Below are positions 1 through 6,545 of a DNA stretch of 49,491 bases, piece by piece (positions within the stretch are counted from its first letter, which is position 1; every line of letters begins with the position of its first letter). The notes beneath the pieces were generated by a model, which did no database searches, was not told the origin of the DNA, and saw only the letters and a program-made list of their open reading frames with translations. The position numbers were made by a program, and so were the translations under genes. The stretch is from CAZPAV01 sp964584755 (GTDB lineage: Bacteria > Actinomycetota > Acidimicrobiia > Spongiisociales > UBA5794), in NCBI GenBank assembly GCA_964584755.1, contig CAZPAV010000019.1:1-49491 (forward strand), written 5' to 3'.

Positions 1-93
1 CACCCGTACCGACCCCCCCGGACGTCCACCCTCCGGAGCCGGGAGGTCCCCACGCCCGACGCCGAGCGCCGCAGCCGGAGGAACCGGCCATGA
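1..93 (+). CDS. 3' end of an unidentified upstream gene (partial)
   Basis: Reading frame 1 is open from the first base of the window and ends with a TGA at 91-93. This TGA overlaps the ATG at 90 as ATGA, the junction type used repeatedly downstream. The visible 30 residues are rich in Arg and Pro and match nothing I recognise. The call rests only on the overlap geometry and the open frame, so it may be chance. By analogy with other ApbE/ferric-reductase operons the missing gene could encode a redox or FMN-binding protein, but nothing here shows that. Confidence 0.35.
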   Translation, partial: HPYRPPRTSTLRSREVPTPDAERRSRRNRP

Positions 94-461
94 GGGAGGC
101 TCGATCCGGCTTCACCTCCGTGGCCGCCGGGATCCTCGTGGCGCTCACCGGCCTCCTCCCCATGATGTGGCTCATCGCGGACCGCCAGCCGGAACCCCCC
201 ACGCTCGATCCCACCGTCGCCGTCGCGGCGCCGGCCTCACCCGCCACGACCCGTGTCGTCGAGGTGACCGCGACGGAGCCGCCCCTCGCGGTCGCCGACC
301 TCCCCCCCGAGATCGTGCGCGTCCTCCAGGCGAACGGCTACGCGACCCGCCTCACCCCGGATGATCCCGCCGCGGCGCTGCCCCCGCGGGTCCTCCGGGT
401 CCTCATCGACCACGGCGTGGTGCTCACGGTGGCCGACACCACGTCGAGACTGGGAGGTTGA
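90..461 (+). CDS. Small membrane-anchored protein of unknown function
   Basis: A 123-aa protein I do not recognise. One hydrophobic segment (about residues 10-30) looks like a signal anchor, followed by a Pro/Ala/Thr-rich stretch (about 33-60). A short folded-looking region (about 70-120) repeats the theme PPEIVRVLQANGY / PPRVLRVLIDHGV, which suggests two similar helical hairpins outside the membrane. The ATG at 90 has GGAGGA 8 nt upstream, and no other start codon lies upstream in this frame. It is the first complete gene of a run leading to ApbE and a heme membrane protein, so a part in an envelope redox assembly is a reasonable guess only. Confidence 0.7.
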   Translation: MREARSGFTSVAAGILVALTGLLPMMWLIADRQPEPPTLDPTVAVAAPASPATTRVVEVTATEPPLAVADLPPEIVRVLQANGYATRLTPDDPAAALPPRVLRVLIDHGVVLTVADTTSRLGG

Positions 462-466
462 GCACG

Positions 467-838
467 ATGTGGAGACGACTCCTCCCCCACCGCTGGGCAC
501 GGATCGCGGCGTGGACCGCAGCGGCGGTCGCCTGGGGCACCACGGCCATCGCCGTCCAGGCGGCCGCCCGCACGCCGGTCGCGGCACCCCCCGAGCCGCC
601 GCCGGAACCCACACCGACCACGACCGTCGCCACGATCACCGAGCCGGTGACACCCGTCCCCGCCGCGCCGGCCGAGGGACTCGTCGTCATCCGCTACACC
701 CCCGTTCCTCCTCCACCGCCGCAGGTGATCACCCGCACCGTCACCGTCCGCGGCGGGGGCGGGGGAGGACGCACCACCGCCCCGGCTCCGGCGCCGCGTC
801 CGGCCCCCCGGAAGACCGTCACGAGCAGTGGATCATGA
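467..838 (+). CDS. Small Pro/Thr-rich membrane-anchored protein
   Basis: A 123-aa protein with a positively charged N-terminus, one membrane segment (about residues 11-32), then a long low-complexity Pro/Thr/Val tail with polyproline, a run of Gly and a basic end. No catalytic motif is visible. ATG 467 is chosen because GGGAGG at 452-457 sits 9 nt before it; an in-frame TTG at 458 overlaps the previous stop but would have no spacing. The gene's stop overlaps the apbE start as ATGA (835-838), so the two are translationally coupled. It may be an anchor or spacer protein for the redox proteins encoded downstream (inference). Confidence 0.65.
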   Translation: MWRRLLPHRWARIAAWTAAAVAWGTTAIAVQAAARTPVAAPPEPPPEPTPTTTVATITEPVTPVPAAPAEGLVVIRYTPVPPPPPQVITRTVTVRGGGGGGRTTAPAPAPRPAPRKTVTSSGS

Positions 839-1677
839 GACGCCTCACCTTCCCCGCGATGGGTACCCGCGTCGTGGTGCTCGGCACCGCGTCGGGCGTG
901 GCCGAGGCCCGGCACCGCTTCGCCGAGGTCGAGGCCGTCTGCAGCCGCTTCCTCCCCGACGGTGAGCTGTCCCGGATCAACCGCGATCTCCGGCCCGAGG
1001 TGACGGTCTCGCCGCTGCTGGCCGCCGTGCTGGCGGCCGCCGTAGAGGCGCGTGAGCGCACCGGCGGCCTCGTCGATCCCGCGGTCGGCGGGGCGGTCGT
1101 CGCCTGGGGGTACGACCGGACCTTCGTCGAGGTCCCCGATCGCGACCGTCCTCCCTCACGAGTCCCCACCGGCCGGTGGGCCATCTCGGGCCGGGTCCTC
1201 CGACGCGGCCCGGGAGTCCTGCTCGATCTCGGCGGGATCGCCAAGGGATGGACGTGCGACCGCGTGGTCGAGGAGGGTCTCGTCGCCGTCGCCTCGGCCG
1301 GTGGCGACGTGCGCTCCACCGATCCCGAGGTCGCGGTCGAGATCCTCGACCCGTGGGGAGCTCCGACGACGACGGTGCGGCTCGGCGTCGGGGGCCTGGC
1401 CACGAGCGCGCGCACCCGCCGGCGCTGGCGCGTCGGATCGGAGGAGGCGCACCACCTCATCGATCCTCGGACCCTGGCCCCGGCGCGCACGCCGGTCCTC
1501 GCCGCCACCGCGACCACCGCGACCGCGGTGGGGGCGGAGGCCGCCGCCAAGGCGGTGCTCCTCCACGGCACCGACGGACTGGCCTGGGCGGCACGCCAGG
1601 ACTGGATCCGTGCCGCGCTCGTGGTCTGGCACGACGGCTCGGTGTACGCCACCCACGGCTGGGAGGTGGCGGCATGA
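835..1677 (+). CDS. apbE: FAD:protein FMN transferase, ApbE family
   Basis: Predicted to transfer FMN from FAD onto a Thr/Ser of a redox protein. The 280-aa protein has the family motifs in order: ERTGGLVDPAVGG (about 74-86), DLGGIAKGWTCD (131-142), SAGGD (154-158) and HHLIDPRT (206-213), then the C-terminal TTATAVGAEAAAKA region (227-240), where other members often carry Asp and this one has Glu235. It has no signal peptide and is shorter than the 320-350 aa lipoprotein forms, so it probably acts in the cytoplasm. ATG 835 overlaps the upstream stop, and its own TGA overlaps the next ATG. Its flavin acceptor protein is not encoded in the visible part of the operon and may lie upstream of the window. 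Confidence 0.9.
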   Translation: MRRLTFPAMGTRVVVLGTASGVAEARHRFAEVEAVCSRFLPDGELSRINRDLRPEVTVSPLLAAVLAAAVEARERTGGLVDPAVGGAVVAWGYDRTFVEVPDRDRPPSRVPTGRWAISGRVLRRGPGVLLDLGGIAKGWTCDRVVEEGLVAVASAGGDVRSTDPEVAVEILDPWGAPTTTVRLGVGGLATSARTRRRWRVGSEEAHHLIDPRTLAPARTPVLAATATTATAVGAEAAAKAVLLHGTDGLAWAARQDWIRAALVVWHDGSVYATHGWEVAA

Positions 1678-2447
1678 GCCTCGGCTGGCTCCTCATCCGC
1701 GGCTCCGGCCTCGTGGCGTTCGGCCTCCTCGCCGCGGCGACGATCTGGGGTCTCCTCCTCTCGACGAAGGTGCTCGGACGCGCCGTCAAGGCCAGGCCCG
1801 TCTCCTGGTTCCACGAGTCGCTGGCGATCGGGTCCCTCATCGCCACCGGCATCCACATGGTCGCCCTCACCCGCGACGAGTTCATCACCTTCGGGACGCG
1901 GCAGCTCCTCGTGCCGGGTGCCGCCACCTACCGGCCGATGGCGGTCGCCCTGGGGATCACGGCCTTCTACACCGTCGCCATCGTGTCGGTCAGCTTCTAC
2001 GTGAAGCGGTGGATCGGTCAGGCGGCCTGGCGGGCGATCCACTACGCGTCCTTCGGGGCGTTCCTGGCCGCTCTCCTCCATGGGATCGTGACCGGTACCG
2101 ACTCCACCGCGACCGCGGTGACGGGCCTGTACATCGCGGCGCTCGCCGCGGTCACCCTCCTCCTCGTCGTCCGTTGGGCGCAGACCCGGGTACCGGCGTC
2201 CACGGCGCGGCGCGGGACGGCTCGCCGGGGTCCGGGCCCCGACCGGGAACCGGCCCCGACCGTGCCGCGGGCGTCGTCTCGAGCCGCCTCGCGGCCGGGG
2301 TCGACCGCAGTCGAACCCTCCACCGGGCGCGCCGCTCCTCCTGCCATCTCGGCGACCGTCCCCTCGCCCGTCCGAGGAGACGCCGAGGAACCCTTGCCGT
2401 GCTTCGGTACGACCCGTCTCGGAGACCCCGCTGCTCCTGGGGCGTAG
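1674..2447 (+). CDS. Ferric reductase-like bis-heme membrane protein
   Basis: A 257-aa protein with about five membrane helices in the first 170 residues. His47 and His61 lie on one helix (WFHESLAIGSLIATGIH) and His123 and His136 on a later one (AIHYASFGAFLAALLH). Pairs spaced 13-14 residues apart are the classic arrangement for two stacked b-hemes in ferric-reductase and MsrQ-like proteins. No FAD/NADPH domain follows; instead there is an 85-residue Pro/Ala/Arg-rich tail, so a partner must deliver electrons. ATG 1674 overlaps the apbE stop (ATGA), and the pairing with a flavin transferase fits transmembrane electron flow through a flavinylated partner. The substrate is unknown. Confidence 0.8.
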   Translation: MSLGWLLIRGSGLVAFGLLAAATIWGLLLSTKVLGRAVKARPVSWFHESLAIGSLIATGIHMVALTRDEFITFGTRQLLVPGAATYRPMAVALGITAFYTVAIVSVSFYVKRWIGQAAWRAIHYASFGAFLAALLHGIVTGTDSTATAVTGLYIAALAAVTLLLVVRWAQTRVPASTARRGTARRGPGPDREPAPTVPRASSRAASRPGSTAVEPSTGRAAPPAISATVPSPVRGDAEEPLPCFGTTRLGDPAAPGA

Positions 2448-2465
2448 CACCGCGCCGAGGGGGGT

Positions 2466-2482
2466 CGCGGAGCCGCTCCGCG
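2466..2482 (+). terminator. Hairpin after the ApbE operon
   Basis: CGCGGAG, a 3-nt loop, then CTCCGCG form a perfect 7-bp stem 18 bp after the stop of the ferric reductase-like gene. It has no T-tract, as is common in high-GC genomes. It lies just before the regulator box at 2490. Confidence 0.4.
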
Positions 2483-2489
2483 AGGTGCC

Positions 2490-2522
2490 CTTAGCCTCGG
2501 CTTAGCCCCCGCTTAACCCGGC
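2490..2522 (+). promoter_or_regulatory. Triple 11-bp direct repeat, probable response-regulator box
   Basis: Three back-to-back 11-mers: CTTAGCCTCGG (2490-2500), CTTAGCCCCCG (2501-2511) and CTTAACCCGGC (2512-2522). An 11-bp period is the signature of OmpR/PhoB-type regulators binding head-to-tail on one DNA face. The same triple repeat lies at 6506-6538, beside the response regulator gene. Six bases further on is TACCCT (2529-2534), a TANNNT -10 box, so the repeats cover the -35 region as in a class II activated promoter. Target: the secreted repeat protein starting at 2618. Confidence 0.65.
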
Positions 2523-2528
2523 GCCTCC

Positions 2529-2534
2529 TACCCT
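2529..2534 (+). promoter_or_regulatory. -10 box for the secreted repeat protein
   Basis: TACCCT fits TANNNT and begins 6 nt after the triple 11-bp repeat. Transcription would start near 2541, giving a leader of about 77 nt that carries AAGGAGG before the ATG at 2618. Confidence 0.5.
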
Positions 2535-2617
2535 CGCGGGCAGGGCACGGCGTCGGAGACGGGATGGGCAGGAAGGCCAGGCGGTTCCCGCCCGACGAGA
2601 AGGAGGCAACACCTCGA

Positions 2618-3766
2618 ATGCAACGCACTCGATTCCCGCTCGCAGCACTCGCGGCCCTCCTCGTGGTCGCCCTCCTGCCCACGGCGGCGGCGGCCGGCAC
2701 GAGCGAGGCGGTCGCCCAGACCGGCGGAAACCGGCTCACCCTCGCGATCCCCGGGGCCCCCCTGGGAATCGACGTCGTCCTCGACGACTTCGGCCGCATC
2801 ACCCAGGTCGAGATCACCGAGGCGCCGGGTGGGGGCGGCGCGGTCACGACCTCCGCCACCCCGGAAGCCGACCACCCGGGTCGGGTTCGTTTCGTGACCA
2901 CCGACGGCGGTACCGTCGTCGACGTCAAGGCCAAGGGGGCGAAGCTCTCCACGAAGGTGGCGACCATGGACCCCGGTGCCGTGGTCGGCACCCACGAGTG
3001 GTCGGCCGATCTCTGGGGTACGGGTTCGCCGACGAGCGTCACCTTCACCGTCGCCATCGGAGGTCTGGGCTACCCGGAGATCGTCACCGGCAGCGTGGCG
3101 ACGAGCGATCCCACCGCGGTGATCGGTCCCGTCACCACGAAGTCGGACGAGGACGAGTACGAGTCGGAGACCCGCGTCACCTTCCGCAACGACGGGTACG
3201 TCAAGACCCTCGAGATCGCCGTCGAGACCCATCTCGGCGAGGAGGATTCCTCGCGCCCCGTGACCCTGAAGACGCAGCTCAAGGCCAGGGACACCCAGGA
3301 GCTCGACCACCAGCCGCTCACCGACCTCGTCGGCACCCGCACCTGGAACGGTCTCCTCTGTGACGGCTCGGCCGCCGCGGTGACCTACGTGGTCACCGAC
3401 AACGGCGACGGCACCGCCGACGCGGTCCTCCTCGACGTCTCCATCGGCGGCGCTCCGGCCTCGCTCGACGCCTACACGGTGCGGGCCGAGGAGCACGGTT
3501 TCGAGGTTCGCTTCGTCGGCACCGCCGCCCGGGTGAGGATCGAGCTGAAGCCCCGCGACGACGGCACCTGGCGGCTCAAGGTGTCCTCGAAGACGACCGA
3601 GACCTGTGATCGGGGCGACGACGATCACGCGGCCGAGGTCGGCGAGGAGCACCATGACGAGGACCACGGCGAGCACGCCACCATCGGCGGCGACGAGGAC
3701 CACGGCGAGCACGCCACCTCCGGCGACGACGAGGACCATGGCGCAGAGCACGACGACGAGGACTGA
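2618..3766 (+). CDS. Secreted beta-repeat protein with Asp/Glu/His tail
   Basis: A 382-aa exported protein of no family I can name. Signal peptide at residues 1-27 with a likely cut after TAAAAG. It appears to hold three related units of about 100 aa; units two and three begin with VGTHEWSADLWGTGSPTSV (123-141) and VGTRTWNGLLCDGSAAAV (238-255), and the units share a V-R/T-F strand followed by Lys-rich beta strands. The last 50 residues are almost only Asp, Glu and His, with the 12-aa repeat DEDHGEHAT(I/S)G, a plausible metal-binding tail. ATG 2618 is preferred over the in-frame ATG 2564 because AAGGAGG (2600-2606) sits 11 nt before it and the signal peptide starts there. Upstream lie the triple 11-bp box and a -10; a lipoprotein gene follows. 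Confidence 0.8.
   Translation: MQRTRFPLAALAALLVVALLPTAAAAGTSEAVAQTGGNRLTLAIPGAPLGIDVVLDDFGRITQVEITEAPGGGGAVTTSATPEADHPGRVRFVTTDGGTVVDVKAKGAKLSTKVATMDPGAVVGTHEWSADLWGTGSPTSVTFTVAIGGLGYPEIVTGSVATSDPTAVIGPVTTKSDEDEYESETRVTFRNDGYVKTLEIAVETHLGEEDSSRPVTLKTQLKARDTQELDHQPLTDLVGTRTWNGLLCDGSAAAVTYVVTDNGDGTADAVLLDVSIGGAPASLDAYTVRAEEHGFEVRFVGTAARVRIELKPRDDGTWRLKVSSKTTETCDRGDDDHAAEVGEEHHDEDHGEHATIGGDEDHGEHATSGDDEDHGAEHDDED
3656..3763 (+). repeat. 36-bp tandem repeat coding the DEDHGEH units
   Basis: Three in-frame 36-bp units, 3656-3691, 3692-3727 and 3728-3763. The first two are nearly identical in DNA and encode DEDHGEHATIGG and DEDHGEHATSGD; the third is diverged (DEDHGAEHDDED). The near identity of two units suggests recent expansion, so the copy number may vary between strains. 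Confidence 0.8.
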
Positions 3767-4457
3767 CGGCTCCTCCGTGGCAGGGCGGCTCCCCCGCTGG
3801 GGAGCCGCCCTCGCCGCGTCGGCGGTGATCCTCGCCGCGTGCACGGGAACCCCCGCGTCTCCGACGACCTCTCTCGAGGGTGCGGGCGCTCCGCCGACCA
3901 CCCCGACCCCGACCACGACCACGACCACGACCACCACCACGACCGTCCCCATCGATGCCGCGGCGCTCCTCGCCGACGCGCTGGCGGCGTACGCCGACGG
4001 GTACCGCTTCTCCTCACACGCCACCGTGGGTGACGCCACCGCCGGCGACGTCACCGGGATCGTCCTCGGGGACACCGTCCAGATGGCCGTCACGTCGGGA
4101 GGAGCGACCGTCACCTACGTCATCACCCCCGAGATCCGATGGGTGCGGGTGGAGAACGGGACCTGGGAGGAGCTCGCGGAGAACCCGCCGGTGGCTGCGC
4201 CGCTGGCCCCCCTCGCACGTCCGACGAGTCTCGTCGTGACCGCGGTCGACGGCGGGGAGGTCACGCTCGCCGCGACGTACGACGCCGCGGCCTTCGGTCT
4301 TCCCCCCGGTCCCCTGACCATGACCCTCAGCTTCGGAGACGGGCGCCTCACCGCCGCCTCCTACACCACCGGGGGCGACCCCGCCGGCGCCGTCGTCACC
4401 CGCTTCTCCCCCCTCGAGGCCGGCGTCTCGATCACCGTCCCGGCGAAGACCCCGTGA
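3738..4457 (+). CDS. Secreted lipoprotein, LppX/LprG-like (tentative)
   Basis: A lipoprotein of about 239 aa. The hydrophobic stretch ending LAASAVILAAC gives a lipobox, followed by a Thr/Pro linker and a single soluble domain of about 165 residues (from IDAAALLADALAAY). The domain alternates beta strands in a way resembling LppX/LprAFG or LolA-type carriers, but similarity is weak by eye. The start is uncertain: ATG 3738 has GAGGA just upstream and overlaps the previous gene by 29 bp, while GTG 3777 lies after that gene's stop and gives a more usual short n-region. A perfect 12-bp hairpin (3783-3810) lies in the signal-peptide codons. The 3' end overlaps the oppositely directed sensor kinase gene by 26 bp. 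Confidence 0.75.
   Translation: MAQSTTTRTDGSSVAGRLPRWGAALAASAVILAACTGTPASPTTSLEGAGAPPTTPTPTTTTTTTTTTTVPIDAAALLADALAAYADGYRFSSHATVGDATAGDVTGIVLGDTVQMAVTSGGATVTYVITPEIRWVRVENGTWEELAENPPVAAPLAPLARPTSLVVTAVDGGEVTLAATYDAAAFGLPPGPLTMTLSFGDGRLTAASYTTGGDPAGAVVTRFSPLEAGVSITVPAKTP
3783..3810 (+). other. Perfect 12-bp stem-loop at the start of the lipoprotein gene
   Basis: GGGCGGCTCCCC, loop CGCT, then GGGGAGCCGCCC. It begins 16 bp after the stop of the secreted repeat protein, and 3 bp after the alternative GTG start (3777) of the lipoprotein, inside the signal-peptide codons. It could end or attenuate transcription from the upstream gene, or control translation of the lipoprotein. No T-tract follows. 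Confidence 0.6.
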
Positions 4458-5775
4458 CCCCGCCGGCGCCGCCTCTCCTCCCGCGCGGCCGGGTCCGGAG
4501 CGGGAGGAGCACACGCACCCGCCCCCCTCCGAGGGGGCTCTCTCCGATCTCCATGACCCCGTCCGCGGCCTCGACGGTCCGCCGCACGATGTCGAGCCCG
4601 AGACCGGTCGACCCTCCCTCGCTGCGTCCCCGCTCCACGAGGTCGGACGAGAAACCCGGCCCGGCGTCGTCGACGACGAGCACCGCCCGCTCGGTCCCGT
4701 CCCTCCCCACCTGCACCGCGAACGCACAGCCGTCGGGGGTGTGCGCGAAGACGTTCCCGAGGAGGGCATCCACCATCGCCTCCACGTCCGCCTCCGGGAC
4801 ACCCACGACGAGGCCCTCCTCGTCGGCGACGAAACCCCCGGTGCGACCCTGCTCCTCGGCGAGCGCTCCCCAGAACTCCACCCGCGATCGAGCCACCGCC
4901 GCGAGGTCGCAGCTCCCCTCCGTCTCCTGACGGACCGGGCGACGCGCCTCGCGGATGACGAAGTCGATGGTCCTCGCCAGCTCGTCGAGATCGTCGAGGA
5001 GTCGCTCCTTGCGAGGTCCCTCCGGCAGGGACTCGGCGTCGAGTCGCACCGCGGTGAGCGGGGTGCGGAGGCGATGGGAGAGGTCGGCCGCCGCCTCCCG
5101 CTCGTGCTGGAGGAGCCGGACGATCCGACCGGCGAGCCGGTTGAACTCGGTGCCGACCTCACGGATCTCCTCGGGTCCGGCCGGCGACACCCGGGCGTCG
5201 AGGTCGCCCTCGCCCAACCGGGCCGCGGTGGCGGAGAGCTCCCGGACCGGTTGGACGATGGTGCGGCCGAGTCGGTCGGTCACGAGGATGGCGATCATCA
5301 CGAGGAGGAGCCCGAGGAGCCCGAGGGTCAGCCAGGAGCGCCCGACCCCCTCCCACATCGCCTCGTCGGGGACGAGCACGCGGACCACGAGCGCGGTCGG
5401 CTCGTCGGCGAGGTGCACCGGGACGTAGACGGCCTGTCCGCCGGTGACCGGCGCCCGGTAGGCGGCGCCTTGCCGCACCCGGTCGAGGTCCTCTCCGGGG
5501 TCCACCGGCACCCCGTACGTCGTCCCGTCCGGGAGGACGACCGAGAGATCGAACCGGCTGAAGCTCTCGATGTTGAGGATGGCCACCGCGTCCGCCACGC
5601 CGCGGGCGGGAGCCAGCACCCCGAGGAACCGGCCGAAGGTCTCGGCGTCTCGTTCCCCCATGGTCAGGGCCCGGTCGGCGGCGAGATCCTTCACGAGGAG
5701 CGCGAGCGGGATGAGGAAGGCCAGGGCGACCATCGTGGTGACGGCCGCCGAGACGAGGATGAGTCGACGCCTCAC
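4432..5775 (-). CDS. Two-component sensor histidine kinase (HAMP type)
   Basis: A 447-aa kinase, the partner of the response regulator encoded just upstream. Order: TM1 (about 5-25), an extracytoplasmic sensor region (about 32-145), TM2 (about 148-167), HAMP (about 170-222), HisKA with phospho-acceptor His234 in DLSHRLRTPLTA, then the ATPase domain with N-box Asn341, G1 DDAGPGF (369-375) and G2 GSTGLGL (388-394). All catalytic residues look intact. GTG 5775 is chosen because it overlaps the regulator's TGA (GTGA) and starts right before TM1; longer readings would add a basic, non-coding-like extension. Its neighbours are secreted proteins, so it probably senses an envelope condition; the signal is unknown. 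Confidence 0.9.
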   Translation of the reverse strand: MRRRLILVSAAVTTMVALAFLIPLALLVKDLAADRALTMGERDAETFGRFLGVLAPARGVADAVAILNIESFSRFDLSVVLPDGTTYGVPVDPGEDLDRVRQGAAYRAPVTGGQAVYVPVHLADEPTALVVRVLVPDEAMWEGVGRSWLTLGLLGLLLVMIAILVTDRLGRTIVQPVRELSATAARLGEGDLDARVSPAGPEEIREVGTEFNRLAGRIVRLLQHEREAAADLSHRLRTPLTAVRLDAESLPEGPRKERLLDDLDELARTIDFVIREARRPVRQETEGSCDLAAVARSRVEFWGALAEEQGRTGGFVADEEGLVVGVPEADVEAMVDALLGNVFAHTPDGCAFAVQVGRDGTERAVLVVDDAGPGFSSDLVERGRSEGGSTGLGLDIVRRTVEAADGVMEIGESPLGGGRVRVLLPLRTRPRGRRGGAGGVTGSSPGR

Positions 5776-6455
5776 GGGGGAGGCGCGACGAGCTTCACGC
5801 CGACGCCCCGCTTCGTGTGGAGATACCGGGGCGAGGAGGCGGACTCGCCGAGCTTCTTCCGCAGCCAGGAGAGGTGCACGTCGACGGTCTTGTCCGCGCC
5901 CCCGTACGGCTGACGCCACACCGCGGCGAGGAGCTCCCGCTTCCCCACCATGCGACCCGGCCGTTCGGCCAGGTAGGCGAGGAGGTCGAACTCCTTCCCG
6001 GAGAGGTGCAGCGGCTCCCCGGCGAGGGAGGCCTCGTGGGCGTCGAGGTCGAGCTCGAGCTCCCCGACCCGGATCACGCGGCGCTCCCCGAGCCCCCCGC
6101 CGCGCCGCAGCACGGCGCGCAGGCGGGCCTCGAGGTGCTCCGCCGAGTACGGCTTGATCACGTAGTCGTCGGCCCCGGCGTCGAAGAGGGTCACGATCTC
6201 ACCCTCGTCGTCGCGGGCGGTGGCGACGATGACCGGTACCTGACTGACGGCGCGGATCATCCGCAACGCCTCGCCGCCGTCGATGTCGGGAAGCCCGAGA
6301 TCGAGCACGACGACGTCGAAGGTCCCCGCCACGGCCCGCTGCACCCCCTCCATGCCCTTCGCCGTGGTCTCGACGTCGTGGCCGCGCTCGGCGAGACCGG
6401 AGGCGAGGGCCTGCCGGATCCGCTGGTCGTCCTCGATCAAGAGCACCGATGCCAC
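5772..6455 (-). CDS. OmpR/PhoB-family response regulator
   Basis: A 227-aa regulator. The receiver domain has the acidic pair at Glu8/Asp9-Asp10, phospho-acceptor Asp52 (VVLDLGLPDID), and Lys101 in the VIKPYS motif. The C-terminal winged helix carries the usual DVHLSWLRKKL recognition region and the GVGVKL wing. The start codon is GTG at 6455: TAAGTT lies exactly 6 nt before it and no ribosome site fits, so the mRNA is probably leaderless. The stop overlaps the kinase start. A triple 11-bp repeat 51 bp upstream, also found before the gene at 2618, is its most likely binding site and would allow control of itself and of the divergent gene. Confidence 0.93.
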   Translation of the reverse strand: MASVLLIEDDQRIRQALASGLAERGHDVETTAKGMEGVQRAVAGTFDVVVLDLGLPDIDGGEALRMIRAVSQVPVIVATARDDEGEIVTLFDAGADDYVIKPYSAEHLEARLRAVLRRGGGLGERRVIRVGELELDLDAHEASLAGEPLHLSGKEFDLLAYLAERPGRMVGKRELLAAVWRQPYGGADKTVDVHLSWLRKKLGESASSPRYLHTKRGVGVKLVAPPP

Positions 6456-6461
6456 GCCGGT

Positions 6462-6467
6462 AACTTA
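6462..6467 (-). promoter_or_regulatory. -10 box for leaderless transcription of the response regulator
   Basis: On the minus strand TAAGTT is followed by six bases and then the GTG start codon. This puts the transcription start at or next to the start codon. No Shine-Dalgarno sequence is present, in agreement. Confidence 0.55.
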
Positions 6468-6505
6468 CCCGCCCCGGTCGCGGCGGGGCATCGATCTTGC
6501 CCATT

Positions 6506-6538
6506 CTTCACCCGCCCTTATCCGCCGCTTAACCGGGG
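6506..6538 (+). promoter_or_regulatory. Triple 11-bp direct repeat in the divergent promoter region
   Basis: CTTCACCCGCC (6506-6516), CTTATCCGCCG (6517-6527) and CTTAACCGGGG (6528-6538) follow each other without gaps. They match the box at 2490-2522 (shared core CTTAnCC, third unit CTTAACC in both). The box lies between the response regulator gene and the secreted protein gene on the plus strand. A GATGAT hexamer begins 6 nt after it (6545-6550), the same spacing as TACCCT at the other site. Confidence 0.65.
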
Positions 6539-6545
6539 AGGTGCG

